A stretch of 64,000 nucleotides of DNA from Olivibacter sp. XZL3 (GTDB taxonomy: Bacteria > Bacteroidota > Bacteroidia > Sphingobacteriales > Sphingobacteriaceae): the NCBI RefSeq assembly GCF_004368405.1, contig NZ_SBJH01000112.1, forward strand, positions 21,704 through 85,703, given 5' to 3'. The translations under genes were made by a program, and so were the position numbers. This document shows, piece by piece, positions 36,273-44,805 of this stretch. The first letter of the stretch is position 1. Every line of letters begins with the position of its first letter. The notes under the pieces are model-generated. The model was given only the letters and a program-made list of their open reading frames with translations. It was not told where the DNA came from and ran no database searches.

Positions 36273-37715
36273 ATGGTAGGAAAAAAAAGATTTGCCCTGC
36301 TTATGGCTTTTTGTTTTTGGACAATTGCAGCGGCACAGGAAAATATAAACAGCAGGGAACGTAAAGAATTCAAGTTGGAGGATCTAGAAGATTTACTGAT
36401 GGCCAATCATCCCGTGGTTAAACAAGCCCAGTTATTAAGCGAAACGGCGCAAGCCGAAATAGCGCAGGCTCGAGGCAAGTTTGACCCGACCTTAAAAGCT
36501 GCTTTCAACAATAAATATTTCGGTAATACCGATTACTATAACCATTGGAACAGTGAATTGAAAATCCCCGTATGGCTTGCTGGTGCAGACCTGAAAGTTG
36601 CTTATGATCGGAATGTAGGGACCTATACCAATCCGGAGACTACCACATCCACTGCAGGCTTGTCGGGCGTGGGGATCAGCATTCCTTTAGGGCAGGGTTT
36701 GCTGATCGACAACCGCCGCAATACGGTGTTACAAGCGAAGGCGATGTTGGGGTATGCGGAGGCGGAACAGGTGAAGCAAATAAACGCCATCTGGTTTGCA
36801 GCAGTAAAAGATTATTGGAGCTGGTACTATGCCTACCGTCAATACGAATTACTCCGAGAAGGTGTTCAATTGGCAGAAAAACGCTTTGCTGCTATTCGCA
36901 TGCAAACAGTTTTAGGAGATAAGCCGACTATTGATTCCGTGGAGGCCTCCATCACGGTGCAGGAGCGAAAAATTCAGTTGGAGAAACACATAATTCAATT
37001 GAGAAACAGCCGTTTGCTACTTTCTAATCATTTATGGAACGAACAGCAGCAGCCCATGGAACTGCCCGATTATGCGATCCCTTCCAGCGTTGACAGCACA
37101 CAACTCGATCCAAATCCAATACTACTGGATAGCCTCATTAGGCAGGCCGATGACAAACACCCAGAATTGCTAAAATTGGAAAGCAAAGGTATACAGTTGA
37201 ACATAGAAGAACGTTATCGAAAGGAGATGCTGAAGCCGAAAATAAATGTTTCGGGAACGTTGTTATCTAGTCGTAGGAATTTCAATGAATATATACCGCA
37301 CTACTATGATTTTAATTGGAGCAACTATAAGCTTGGATTGGAATTTGCGTTCCCGCTTTTCCTGCGGGCAGAGCGAGGGAAGTTGAAAGAAGTAAGACTT
37401 AAAAAAGAACAGTTATTGTACGACCAGCTCTTAACAAATAGGAATATCCAAAACGATATTATGACGAAATACAACGATCTCCATGCGTATAGCAACCAGC
37501 TAAAATTACAGGTCTTAAGTACTCATAATCAGCAAATACTATTGAAAGGTGAATTGCAGAAATTCGAACTTGGGGAAAGCACTCTTTTTATGATAAACAG
37601 CAGGGAGAGTAAATTAATTGACATGAAACTAAAACAGGAAGACCTTATTGTAAGCTATAACAAAGCACTGGCCGAACTATACTATAAAGCGGGTAGCCGT
37701 ATGCCCGGAGGCTAG
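36273..37715 (+). CDS. TolC-family outer-membrane channel of the export operon
   Basis: 480-residue outer-membrane efflux protein with signal peptide (FALLMAFCFWTIAAAQ). It has two OEP repeats of long helices, with FKLEDLEDLLMANHPVVKQAQLLSETAQAEIAQARGKFDPTL at the start and FELGESTLFMINSRESKLIDMKLKQEDLIVSYNKALAELYY at the end, the usual TolC pattern. It begins 4 bp after the HlyD-type gene, so the three genes form one operon and probably one tripartite complex. The substrate is unknown. Confidence 0.9.
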   Translation: MVGKKRFALLMAFCFWTIAAAQENINSRERKEFKLEDLEDLLMANHPVVKQAQLLSETAQAEIAQARGKFDPTLKAAFNNKYFGNTDYYNHWNSELKIPVWLAGADLKVAYDRNVGTYTNPETTTSTAGLSGVGISIPLGQGLLIDNRRNTVLQAKAMLGYAEAEQVKQINAIWFAAVKDYWSWYYAYRQYELLREGVQLAEKRFAAIRMQTVLGDKPTIDSVEASITVQERKIQLEKHIIQLRNSRLLLSNHLWNEQQQPMELPDYAIPSSVDSTQLDPNPILLDSLIRQADDKHPELLKLESKGIQLNIEERYRKEMLKPKINVSGTLLSSRRNFNEYIPHYYDFNWSNYKLGLEFAFPLFLRAERGKLKEVRLKKEQLLYDQLLTNRNIQNDIMTKYNDLHAYSNQLKLQVLSTHNQQILLKGELQKFELGESTLFMINSRESKLIDMKLKQEDLIVSYNKALAELYYKAGSRMPGG

Positions 37716-37773
37716 TTCTTTTCGTTCCCAATATAGGGACCGTCATCGATGGCGGATAAAAAAGACAAAATAT

Positions 37774-37804
37774 TTTGCGGTTCTGAGAGAAAAGAATACA
37801 TTTG
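37774..37804 (+). promoter_or_regulatory. Promoter of tRNA-Leu(GAG)
   Basis: TTTG (37774-37777), 19 nt, TACATTTG (37797-37804): an ideal match to the Bacteroidota promoter. The tRNA starts 24 bp after the -7 element. Confidence 0.65.
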
Positions 37805-37827
37805 CACCCGAATACTCTCAACAAGAT

Positions 37828-37910
37828 GCGGAAGTGGCGAAATTGGTAGACGCACCATCTTGAGGGGGTGGCGCCCTAAGGGCGTGGCAGTTCGAATCTG
37901 CTCTTCCGCA
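37828..37910 (+). tRNA. tRNA-Leu (anticodon GAG)
   Basis: The acceptor stem GCGGAAG pairs with CTTCCGC. The anticodon stem CCATC/GGTGG closes the loop TTGAGGG, giving anticodon GAG at 37862-37864. A long variable arm (CGCCCTAAGGGCG) and the T arm GCAGTTCGAATCTGC follow. The discriminator is A and CCA is not encoded. Confidence 0.96.
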
Positions 37911-37919
37911 CAATAACAT

Positions 37920-37955
37920 GGAAGCTCTTGCTTTCGCAAGAGCTTCCGTTGTTTT
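37920..37955 (+). terminator. Terminator after tRNA-Leu(GAG)
   Basis: GGAAGCTCTTG (37920-37930) pairs perfectly with CAAGAGCTTCC (37937-37947), loop CTTTCG, followed by GTTGTTTT. Confidence 0.85.
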
Positions 37956-38001
37956 AAAGTAGGTGAAGTTTTGCTTGGGGGGCTAGCAAACAATTTTGAT
38001 A

Positions 38002-38036
38002 AAAGTAAAAGGGGCACTGTATAGAGCGCCCCTTTT
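38002..38036 (-). terminator. Terminator of the RND efflux operon
   Basis: AAAAGGGGC (38007-38015) pairs with GCCCCTTTT (38028-38036). Reading the minus strand, the stem is followed by a T-rich stretch. It lies 22 bp beyond the stop codon of the RND pump gene. Confidence 0.75.
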
Positions 38037-38058
38037 GACTTTTTCTAGCATAACCGAC

Positions 38059-41000
38059 TTAGTCTTCGGAATGAAGCATATCTTTATGATCATCCGGATT
38101 GTAATTTGCTTGCAACTCGGCCAGCTTCTTTTTGCCATAAGCTAAACGAGTGATAAGAACAAACAATACAGGTACGAAGAAAATAGCCAAGAGAGTAGCG
38201 GCCAACATACCACCAAACACGGTCCAACCGATGGTTTGGCGAGACATTGCGCCGGCTCCGCTTGATAGCATCAATGGAATAATACCAAGGATGAAGGCCA
38301 TAGACGTCATCACAATAGGGCGTAACCTTAATTTTACTGCGTCCATTGTAGCCGCGACGAGCTCCATGCCCATATCCACCCTTTCTTTAGCGAACTCTAC
38401 GATCAAAATCGCATTCTTGGCCGCTAATCCGATCAATGTTACCAGACCAATCTGTGCATAAATATTGTTATCCAATTTTGGTAAGAAAGTCAACGCGAGG
38501 ATGGCGCCGAATACACCCACAGGCACAGACATCAAGATGGAGAAAGGGACCGACCAGCTTTCGTAGAGAGCGGCCAAAAGTAGGAACACAAAGATAATAC
38601 AGAGTGCAAAAATCATGATGGTCTTGTTCCCGGATTCCTTCTCCTGCAAACTTAAGCCAGCAAAAGAGTAGGTGTATCCATTAGGCAAGGTCTCTGCTGC
38701 CACTTCTTCCAACGCATTAAGTGCGTCGCCGCTACTATAACCGGGAGCTGCATTGCCATTCACTTCTATGGAACGGAAGATATTAAAGTGGTTGATGATT
38801 GATGGATTTTCTATTATTTTGTAATCTACCAAAGTTCCAAGTGGCACCGCGGTACCTTGCGTATTCGTCACATAGAGGTTGTTGATGTTCTCTATATGCT
38901 GGCGGTAATTCGTATCAGCTTGAGTTACTACACGGAAAGTCCGTCCATACAATACGAAATCGTTAATGTAACTGCTACCGAAATAGGTTGATATAGTGTT
39001 ATAGACGGAATTGATAGGCACACCCATTTTCTTTGCTTGTTCGCGGTTTACCTCTACACGATAATTCGGTGTCTTGGTGTTGAACAAGGTATAAGCCATC
39101 GCAATTTCCGGACGTTGATTTGCCGCCATTAAGAACTTCCCTACAATACCCTCAAAGGCTTTAACGTCGCCGGCCTGTTGCTCTTCAATTTGAATAGAAA
39201 AGCCACCGGTTGTACCCAAACCTGGAATAGCTGGCGGTTGGGCGGCGATCAAACTCCCTTTCGAATTTGTCATGTATTTACCCATTAATTGTTGAGTAAT
39301 CTCTCCAACCGATCGGCTTCGCTCTTCCCAAGGTTTCATCTGGACGAAACAGGTTGCGGCGCTCGACTTAAAGGCGCGGTTCAGAATATTAATACCTGAA
39401 ATGGCTGTCACGTTTTTTACCTCTGGAATTTCCTTTTTGATATATTCAGTGATTTCGTTCAGGTACTCGTTGGTGCGAGCCGCGGAGGAACCTTCGGGTA
39501 AGGAAATTCCCATAAAGAACGCTCCAGCATCTTCTTGAGGTATAAATCCGCTTGGTTTAGCTGTAAATAGACCGTAAGTTCCAACAAAAATACAGATCAA
39601 TAAAATCATAACCAATGGAGTCCTTCGAATACACCATTGTACGCCTTTGGAATACTTTTGGGTAACACGATGGAACCAAGTATTAAATAGATAGAATAGA
39701 CGGTCCAAGCCTTTCGAATTCTTATCCAGCTTCATGGGCTTTAACAACAAAGAGCAGAGAGCAGGGGTAAGTGAAAGCGCTACGAAAGCAGATAGTAATA
39801 CAGAAACGGCAATAGTAATAGCAAACTGCTGGTATAAGCCGCCCACCATCCCTGGAATAAAGCCCACAGGAATGAAAACTGCTGCCAAGATAAGCGCAAT
39901 AGCGATAACCGGTGCCGTTATGTCCTTCATTGCTTTCTGAGTAGCGTCTTTGGCAGAAAGATGCTCATTATCAATATAATGTTGTACGGCCTCTACGACG
40001 ACAATTGCATCGTCAACCACAATACCAATAGCCAACACGAATGCAAGCATGGTTAAGGTGTTAATAGAGAAGCCTAAAAGCACAAAGAAGACAAAGGTAC
40101 CAACAATCGAAACCGGAATCGCCAGAACGGGAATGAGTGTTGCGCGCCAGCTCTGAAGGAAGACAAACACCACCACCGTTACCAGCACCAAAGCTTCCAC
40201 CAAGGTATGGATAACGGAACTTATAGAGGCTTTTACCATGGATACCGTTTCGTAACTGATTACGTAGTCCACATCTTCAGGAAAAGATTTTTTTAATGTT
40301 TCCAAAGCCTGTTCTATACCTTCTGCCGTCTCAACCGCATTACCACCCGGCATTTGGTTAATCATCATCATCGATGACACTTGGCCGTTAACCTTCGTCG
40401 TGGTAGAGTAAGCGAATTCGCCTAATTCGACACGCGCGACGTCTTTTAGATATACCAAAGAGCCGTCGGCATTCGTTTTGACAATAATGTTTTCAAATTC
40501 TTCCGGGGTAATCAAGTCGCCGTCCAGAATTACATTGAATTCAAATGCCTGTGAATTAGCCTGAGGTTTTGCGCCAACGGTACCACCCGGAAGGCGTAAA
40601 TTCTGTTCTTGGATGGCCGCACTTATATTGCTCGGCGTCAAATTTAAACGCGATAATTTGTCGGCATCCAACCAAACGCGCATACTGAACGGTTGTCCGA
40701 AAGCAGTCACGTCACCCACTCCAGGTACGCGTAACAGTGCGTCCTTTACATAAATTTGAATATAATTCGATAAGAATTTTTCATCATGGGTACCGTTAGG
40801 CGACACTAGTCCTGCAACCATCAAAATGTCATTATTGGCTTTGCGGGTAATGACACCTAAACGTCTAACCGCTTCTGGAAGAGCGGGTTCTGCAATTCCC
40901 ACGCGGTTCTGAACATCTAGTGTGGCAATGTCAATATCAGTACCGACATCAAAGGTCACCGTGATGGATGAACGACCATCCGATGTACTGTTTGACTGCA

Positions 41001-41235
41001 AATAAGTCATACCAGGCGTACCATTAATTTGACTTTCGATCGGTGTAGTTACCGTTTGTTCTACTGTAGCCGCATCAGCTCCCGTATAGGTGCCTGTAAC
41101 GGTCACCGTGGGCGGGGCTATATCCGGATATTGGCTAATAGGAAGCGTAGTAATCGCAATTGCTCCTATGATAAGAATTAAAATAGAAATGACAATTGCG
41201 GTTACCGGCCTTTTTATAAATACTTCAGATATCAT
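38059..41235 (-). CDS. RND multidrug efflux pump, AcrB/MexB (HAE1) type
   Basis: 1058-residue inner-membrane proton-driven pump. The N-terminus MISEVFIKRPVTAIVISILILIIGAIAI, the twin Asp of helix 4 in GIVVDDAIVVVEAV, and the second-half counterpart GLAAKNAILIVEFAKERVDMG are all classical HAE1 features. Two large periplasmic loops carry porter-domain segments such as GDVTAFGQPFSMRVWLD. With the adaptor and TolC-like proteins upstream in the same operon it forms a complete tripartite pump, probably for drugs, dyes or bile-type compounds. It is the last gene of the tetR-tolC-mfp-rnd operon; the gap to the adaptor gene is 17 bp. Confidence 0.97.
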   Translation of the reverse strand: MISEVFIKRPVTAIVISILILIIGAIAITTLPISQYPDIAPPTVTVTGTYTGADAATVEQTVTTPIESQINGTPGMTYLQSNSTSDGRSSITVTFDVGTDIDIATLDVQNRVGIAEPALPEAVRRLGVITRKANNDILMVAGLVSPNGTHDEKFLSNYIQIYVKDALLRVPGVGDVTAFGQPFSMRVWLDADKLSRLNLTPSNISAAIQEQNLRLPGGTVGAKPQANSQAFEFNVILDGDLITPEEFENIIVKTNADGSLVYLKDVARVELGEFAYSTTTKVNGQVSSMMMINQMPGGNAVETAEGIEQALETLKKSFPEDVDYVISYETVSMVKASISSVIHTLVEALVLVTVVVFVFLQSWRATLIPVLAIPVSIVGTFVFFVLLGFSINTLTMLAFVLAIGIVVDDAIVVVEAVQHYIDNEHLSAKDATQKAMKDITAPVIAIALILAAVFIPVGFIPGMVGGLYQQFAITIAVSVLLSAFVALSLTPALCSLLLKPMKLDKNSKGLDRLFYLFNTWFHRVTQKYSKGVQWCIRRTPLVMILLICIFVGTYGLFTAKPSGFIPQEDAGAFFMGISLPEGSSAARTNEYLNEITEYIKKEIPEVKNVTAISGINILNRAFKSSAATCFVQMKPWEERSRSVGEITQQLMGKYMTNSKGSLIAAQPPAIPGLGTTGGFSIQIEEQQAGDVKAFEGIVGKFLMAANQRPEIAMAYTLFNTKTPNYRVEVNREQAKKMGVPINSVYNTISTYFGSSYINDFVLYGRTFRVVTQADTNYRQHIENINNLYVTNTQGTAVPLGTLVDYKIIENPSIINHFNIFRSIEVNGNAAPGYSSGDALNALEEVAAETLPNGYTYSFAGLSLQEKESGNKTIMIFALCIIFVFLLLAALYESWSVPFSILMSVPVGVFGAILALTFLPKLDNNIYAQIGLVTLIGLAAKNAILIVEFAKERVDMGMELVAATMDAVKLRLRPIVMTSMAFILGIIPLMLSSGAGAMSRQTIGWTVFGGMLAATLLAIFFVPVLFVLITRLAYGKKKLAELQANYNPDDHKDMLHSED

Positions 41236-41252
41236 GTTTCGCTTATTATAAA

Positions 41253-42425
41253 CTATTTCTTACTTGAACCTTGTCCCTGACCCTGCGGAGCTTGTCCCTC
41301 CATTTTACTTTGATCTACTACTTTTGCACCAGGTTGAAGATTTTGTGTTCCTTCTACAACAATTTGCTGACCGCCGCTCAGGCCTTGGTTAATTACCACC
41401 TTGTCGGCGATTTTCAGTCCAAGCTTAACAGGCTTTTGTACGACGGTACTACTATCAGTCACCACATACACGGTAAATTCGCCCAATTGCTCAATCACCG
41501 CTTTATAAGGAATGACAGGCATCTTTTCCGTCGAAGTCGTTGCGACTAAAACATTCGCATTCATACCGGCTCTCAATACATTGTCAGGATTCTCGAACGA
41601 TGCACGTACCGTAATGGTACCGGTAGAAGGATCAACGGCACGATCAATAGCGGTTATTCTTCCTGGTTTCTCATAGGTGTTGTTACCCGACAATTGCAAC
41701 GTAATAACGGAATCTTTCAAAGAAGCCGCACCACTGTTTTGTAGATCAACAAACTGTTTGATATCCCTTTCATTAACGGCGAAATCCACAGCTATTGGAT
41801 TGGTAGATGAAATGGTGTTGATTAACGTCGTACCCGCGGAAACCAGCGCTCCTGCACGTACCTGCGAGATGCCAATTGTTCCGCTAAAAGGCGCACGAAT
41901 AACAGACCGCTCCAAGTCCGTAGTCGCGGAAGTAAGTGCGGCCTTAGCAGAGGTTACCTGTGCTTGTGCGTTGTTTAGATCAGTCATGGCATAATCCAAT
42001 GTCTGTTTAGCAATCGCATCCTGTTCGGCCAAACGTTTATAACGTTCGACGTCCCTATTTACTTTATTTAGATTTGCCTCTGCAATTGCTAGGTTGGCTT
42101 TAGCTTGTTCTTGAGCTGCTTGATAGCGGGTGCGATCGATTTCATAAAGCTTTTGACCTTTTGTAACGGTGGCCCCATCTGGCACTAAAATGGCCGTGAT
42201 GTAACCGTTTACTTCTGCTCTCAGTTCGGTTTGATTAAGGGCGACAACAGTACCTGGAAAGTTGTTGATTCCCCTGACAATTTCTTCGGAAACCGGAGCG
42301 ATCGCCACGGGGATTGGACCGCCTGCGCCAGGCCTTTGCTGACCTTGTTGATTTTTATTGCCACAGGAAGACAATACTAAACTTCCAGATAAAACGGCTA
42401 AAAAATGTATTAAATTTCTATTCAT
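41253..42425 (-). CDS. RND periplasmic adaptor (AcrA/MexA type)
   Basis: 390-residue membrane fusion protein, probably a lipoprotein (SLVLSSCGNK). The lipoyl half-motif GYITAILVPDGATVTKGQKLYEID is followed by a helical hairpin (AKANLAIAEANLNKVNRDVERYKRLAEQDAIAKQTLDYA) and the second half IRAPFSGTIGISQVRAGALVSAGTTL. The C-terminal tail is rich in Gln and Gly. It sits between the TolC-like and RND genes with gaps of 17 bp on each side. Confidence 0.96.
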   Translation of the reverse strand: MNRNLIHFLAVLSGSLVLSSCGNKNQQGQQRPGAGGPIPVAIAPVSEEIVRGINNFPGTVVALNQTELRAEVNGYITAILVPDGATVTKGQKLYEIDRTRYQAAQEQAKANLAIAEANLNKVNRDVERYKRLAEQDAIAKQTLDYAMTDLNNAQAQVTSAKAALTSATTDLERSVIRAPFSGTIGISQVRAGALVSAGTTLINTISSTNPIAVDFAVNERDIKQFVDLQNSGAASLKDSVITLQLSGNNTYEKPGRITAIDRAVDPSTGTITVRASFENPDNVLRAGMNANVLVATTSTEKMPVIPYKAVIEQLGEFTVYVVTDSSTVVQKPVKLGLKIADKVVINQGLSGGQQIVVEGTQNLQPGAKVVDQSKMEGQAPQGQGQGSSKK

Positions 42426-42442
42426 GTTATTTCGATTTATTG

Positions 42443-43777
42443 CTATTTAAAAGAGATATTACCAAGCGCCTGTTGCACATCAAGTTTACCAGAAAGAACC
42501 GCATAAAGAGCGTTCAGATAATTTATCTGCGTGGTGCGAAGATCCGTTTCAGCAGTCATTAAGTCAAGATAGGTTTTAATGCCCTCATCATATTGCAACT
42601 TAATGGTGTTATAAACTTCTTTGGATAGCTCCACATTTTCTTTAGCCGTTTTCCAATCGTTTAAATTAGCCTTGTATGTCGCCAAAGCTTGCTGGTGTTG
42701 CGTATTGATTTGGTTTCTTAAATTCGTAATATCCCAATCTATGCGCTTTTCCTGCAATTTCGATTTTCTAATTTCCTGAACACGCTTGGTTCCCTGAAAG
42801 ATCGGAATGGAAAGAGTCACGCCAAGCACAGAACGAGGGTAATCAACGTCATAAAGGCTAGAAAGCCCATTGTTGGTACGCCAATCCCAGGCATAATTGT
42901 AGAACGCTGACAGATTCGGCAAAAAAGTCCATTTATTATATTGGGTATTGATTTGTTGTAAACGCTGTTGTGTTAACAGTTGTTGAAATTCTATGCGTCT
43001 CTCAAATTGTAAAATCTGAGTGGTATCCACCAACATTTCACTTTCCATGGTATCGCCGGCTTTGTACGAAAGTTGCAAAGGTTGGCTGATATCAGCACCG
43101 ATCAATTCCTTTAAATAAGCGTATTTATATTTCAGCATCTCAACCGTTCGCTTTCTTTCTGCTTCGGTATTGCTCAATGTAATCTGTGCTCTTTTATAAT
43201 CCGTTTTATCTACCAGTCCGGTTTCGTAACGTGCATTTGCATCTGCCAATTGCTTTTTTATCCGTGCGATATTCTCGTCAATAATTTTTATCTGCTCTTC
43301 ACTCGTTAATACGTCATAAAAAGCTTTGCTTACAGCTACGGTTATATTAATTCGGCTGCTCTCCGTATTCTGTGCATTCTGCAATCGGATATACTTAGCT
43401 GCTTTGGAGGCTTGAAGAAGGGAGGGATCCAATATCCGCTGGTCGGCCTGAAACATTAATGCTGATGTATGTTTCTGGCCAAACTGTATTACCTGATCGC
43501 CAATTACGTTCGTAGGAATTTTAACGTTATAATTATAAGAAGCGTCTGCACTGATCTGCGGAAACCATCCAGACAAAGCGGATGCAATATCCCGCTTACC
43601 GATCTCTTCATCAATTAATGCTTGTTGGACACTTGCTTGATTCTTCAATGCAAAATCAATACACTCCTGCAAAGTGGCATTCTGCGGAATGCTATTACTT
43701 ACGTTTGTGGTATCTTGGGCCACGGCGCTGAAACCCGTAAGTAAAAAAGCTAGTAAACTTAAATAGGTATACTTCAT
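42443..43777 (-). CDS. TolC-family outer-membrane channel of the RND operon
   Basis: 444-residue outer-membrane efflux protein with a signal peptide ending near FSAVAQ. Two OEP repeats are visible, including SSRINITVAVSKAFYDVLTSEEQIKIIDENIARIKKQL and NVELSKEVYNTIKLQYDEGIKTYLDLMTAETDLRTTQINYLNALYAVL. It is the second gene of the efflux operon, 33 bp after tetR ends and 17 bp before the adaptor gene. Confidence 0.95.
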   Translation of the reverse strand: MKYTYLSLLAFLLTGFSAVAQDTTNVSNSIPQNATLQECIDFALKNQASVQQALIDEEIGKRDIASALSGWFPQISADASYNYNVKIPTNVIGDQVIQFGQKHTSALMFQADQRILDPSLLQASKAAKYIRLQNAQNTESSRINITVAVSKAFYDVLTSEEQIKIIDENIARIKKQLADANARYETGLVDKTDYKRAQITLSNTEAERKRTVEMLKYKYAYLKELIGADISQPLQLSYKAGDTMESEMLVDTTQILQFERRIEFQQLLTQQRLQQINTQYNKWTFLPNLSAFYNYAWDWRTNNGLSSLYDVDYPRSVLGVTLSIPIFQGTKRVQEIRKSKLQEKRIDWDITNLRNQINTQHQQALATYKANLNDWKTAKENVELSKEVYNTIKLQYDEGIKTYLDLMTAETDLRTTQINYLNALYAVLSGKLDVQQALGNISFK

Positions 43778-43810
43778 ATGTTATTTATAAACTATCAATA
43801 GGGTATTAAA

Positions 43811-44383
43811 TTACACTTTTAAGCCGTCCCACATAATAGAAGCCATCACTTCCAATTCCTCGTTTGTGAAAGTATGATGGCCGTTATTATGCTTTTTCGC
43901 GGCTATGATCAATCCACCCATGAATACAGAACTAATGATATGAATTTTATGTTTCTTAATATAGCCAGCCTCCATTCCACTTGTAAAAAAGCTCGAAAAG
44001 CTATCTTCATAAAACTGACCTTCTTTCGTGTGCACCATCCGTTGAAAAGGACTTGAAAAAAATTGCTCCATAAAAGACAGAACCTTCGGATAGGATACAA
44101 AGTATTGAAAGAAATTGATCCAGATACTTATAAACCGCTCGCGATAATTATCCATCGGACGATCTTTTATTCTAAAAATCTCGTGCGAAATACCATCTCG
44201 CACGTAATCAAACAACGCTAAAATAATGGCATCTTTTGATTCAAAGTGATGATAAATAGTGCCGGCCGCAACGCCTGCTTTCTTTGCTAACATGCTCATC
44301 GGAACGCCTAGCAAACCGTGCTCCTGTATCAAAGCAAGCATATTTTCCAGAATTATGCGCTTCTTTTCAGAGGTATTCTCCAA
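43811..44383 (-). CDS. TetR-family regulator of the RND efflux operon
   Basis: About 190 residues. The helix-turn-helix is intact (ILENMLALIQEHGLLGVPMSMLAKKAGVAAGTIYHHFESKDAIILALF). No ATG lies ahead of it. Two TTG codons are possible: 44419 and 44383. A TACTTTTG promoter element (44408-44415, minus strand) lies between them, so the first would not be transcribed and TTG at 44383 (product beginning with M-ENTSEKKR) is preferred. It heads the operon tolC-mfp-rnd and presumably represses it until a substrate binds, though this is inferred from position. Confidence 0.85.
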   Translation of the reverse strand: MENTSEKKRIILENMLALIQEHGLLGVPMSMLAKKAGVAAGTIYHHFESKDAIILALFDYVRDGISHEIFRIKDRPMDNYRERFISIWINFFQYFVSYPKVLSFMEQFFSSPFQRMVHTKEGQFYEDSFSSFFTSGMEAGYIKKHKIHIISSVFMGGLIIAAKKHNNGHHTFTNEELEVMASIMWDGLKV

Positions 44384-44407
44384 TTCAATCGAATGTTTAT
44401 TCGGGAG

Positions 44408-44415
44408 CAAAAGTA
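44408..44415 (-). promoter_or_regulatory. -7 promoter element for the tetR/RND operon
   Basis: On the minus strand the sequence is TACTTTTG, an exact TAnnTTTG match 24 bp before the TTG start at 44383. No clean -33 TTTG is found at the normal distance. Confidence 0.45.
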
Positions 44416-44472
44416 GCAATTATTTGTTACGTCGATATTATGCTAAAAATTAGTAAGGAAATATGATATTGA

Positions 44473-44501
44473 TTTTACAATTGGCGACAAACATTGTAAA
44501 A
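44473..44501. promoter_or_regulatory. 9-bp inverted repeat upstream of tetR, possible operator
   Basis: TTTTACAAT (44473-44481) and ATTGTAAAA (44493-44501) are perfect inverted arms around an 11-nt spacer, 29 bp overall, a size usual for TetR-family operators. It lies about 57 bp upstream of the -7 element, farther than most repressor sites, so an activator site or chance remains possible. Confidence 0.4.
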
Positions 44502-44744
44502 AACAAGTTACTGGAAGCTTCGTTCTAATTTTTTATAGCTTATGTTGCTCATCTCAGCGACGTACTGGTCGCTACTGACTGGACTAAAAGGAGGTAAATG
44601 CACGTTTAGGCTGAAGCGATGAAATTTACGTCTACTTTCTCGCATATTTTTTAAGCGCTGCTTTAGGTTGGTAGTGATGTGCTTCCGTGTGCGTTTGGGT
44701 GTTCCGTCCGCTCACTCTTCAAAACAAAATTACCGCAGAAACTA
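44502..44744. other. Non-coding stretch between tetR and the M56 gene
   Basis: I see no gene here. The region holds a small inverted repeat (AGCGAC 44556-44561 with GTCGCT 44568-44573) and an AAGGAGG ahead of a three-codon frame at 44598, neither of which I can assign a function. The two flanking genes point apart from the same strand, so this is the region downstream of nothing but the M56 terminator. Confidence 0.4.
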
Positions 44745-44774
44745 GAAAATTCCCTTAAGGCTATTTAAGGGAAT
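44745..44774 (-). terminator. Terminator of the blaI/M56 operon
   Basis: ATTCCCTTAA (44749-44758) pairs with TTAAGGGAAT (44765-44774). On the minus strand the stem is followed by TTTTC. It lies 32 bp after the M56 gene's stop. Confidence 0.7.
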
Positions 44775-44805
44775 AAATACACTAAGTGTGTATGATGACA
44801 GGGTA

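Noticed and set aside
38150..38461. 103-codon frame opposite the RND pump gene
   Set aside because: It is a shadow of the conserved C-terminal membrane region of the pump.
44588..44609. AAGGAGG followed by an ATG and a three-codon frame
   Set aside because: Although the site looks like a strong Shine-Dalgarno, the frame M-H-V-stop cannot encode a protein and the phylum rarely uses such sites.
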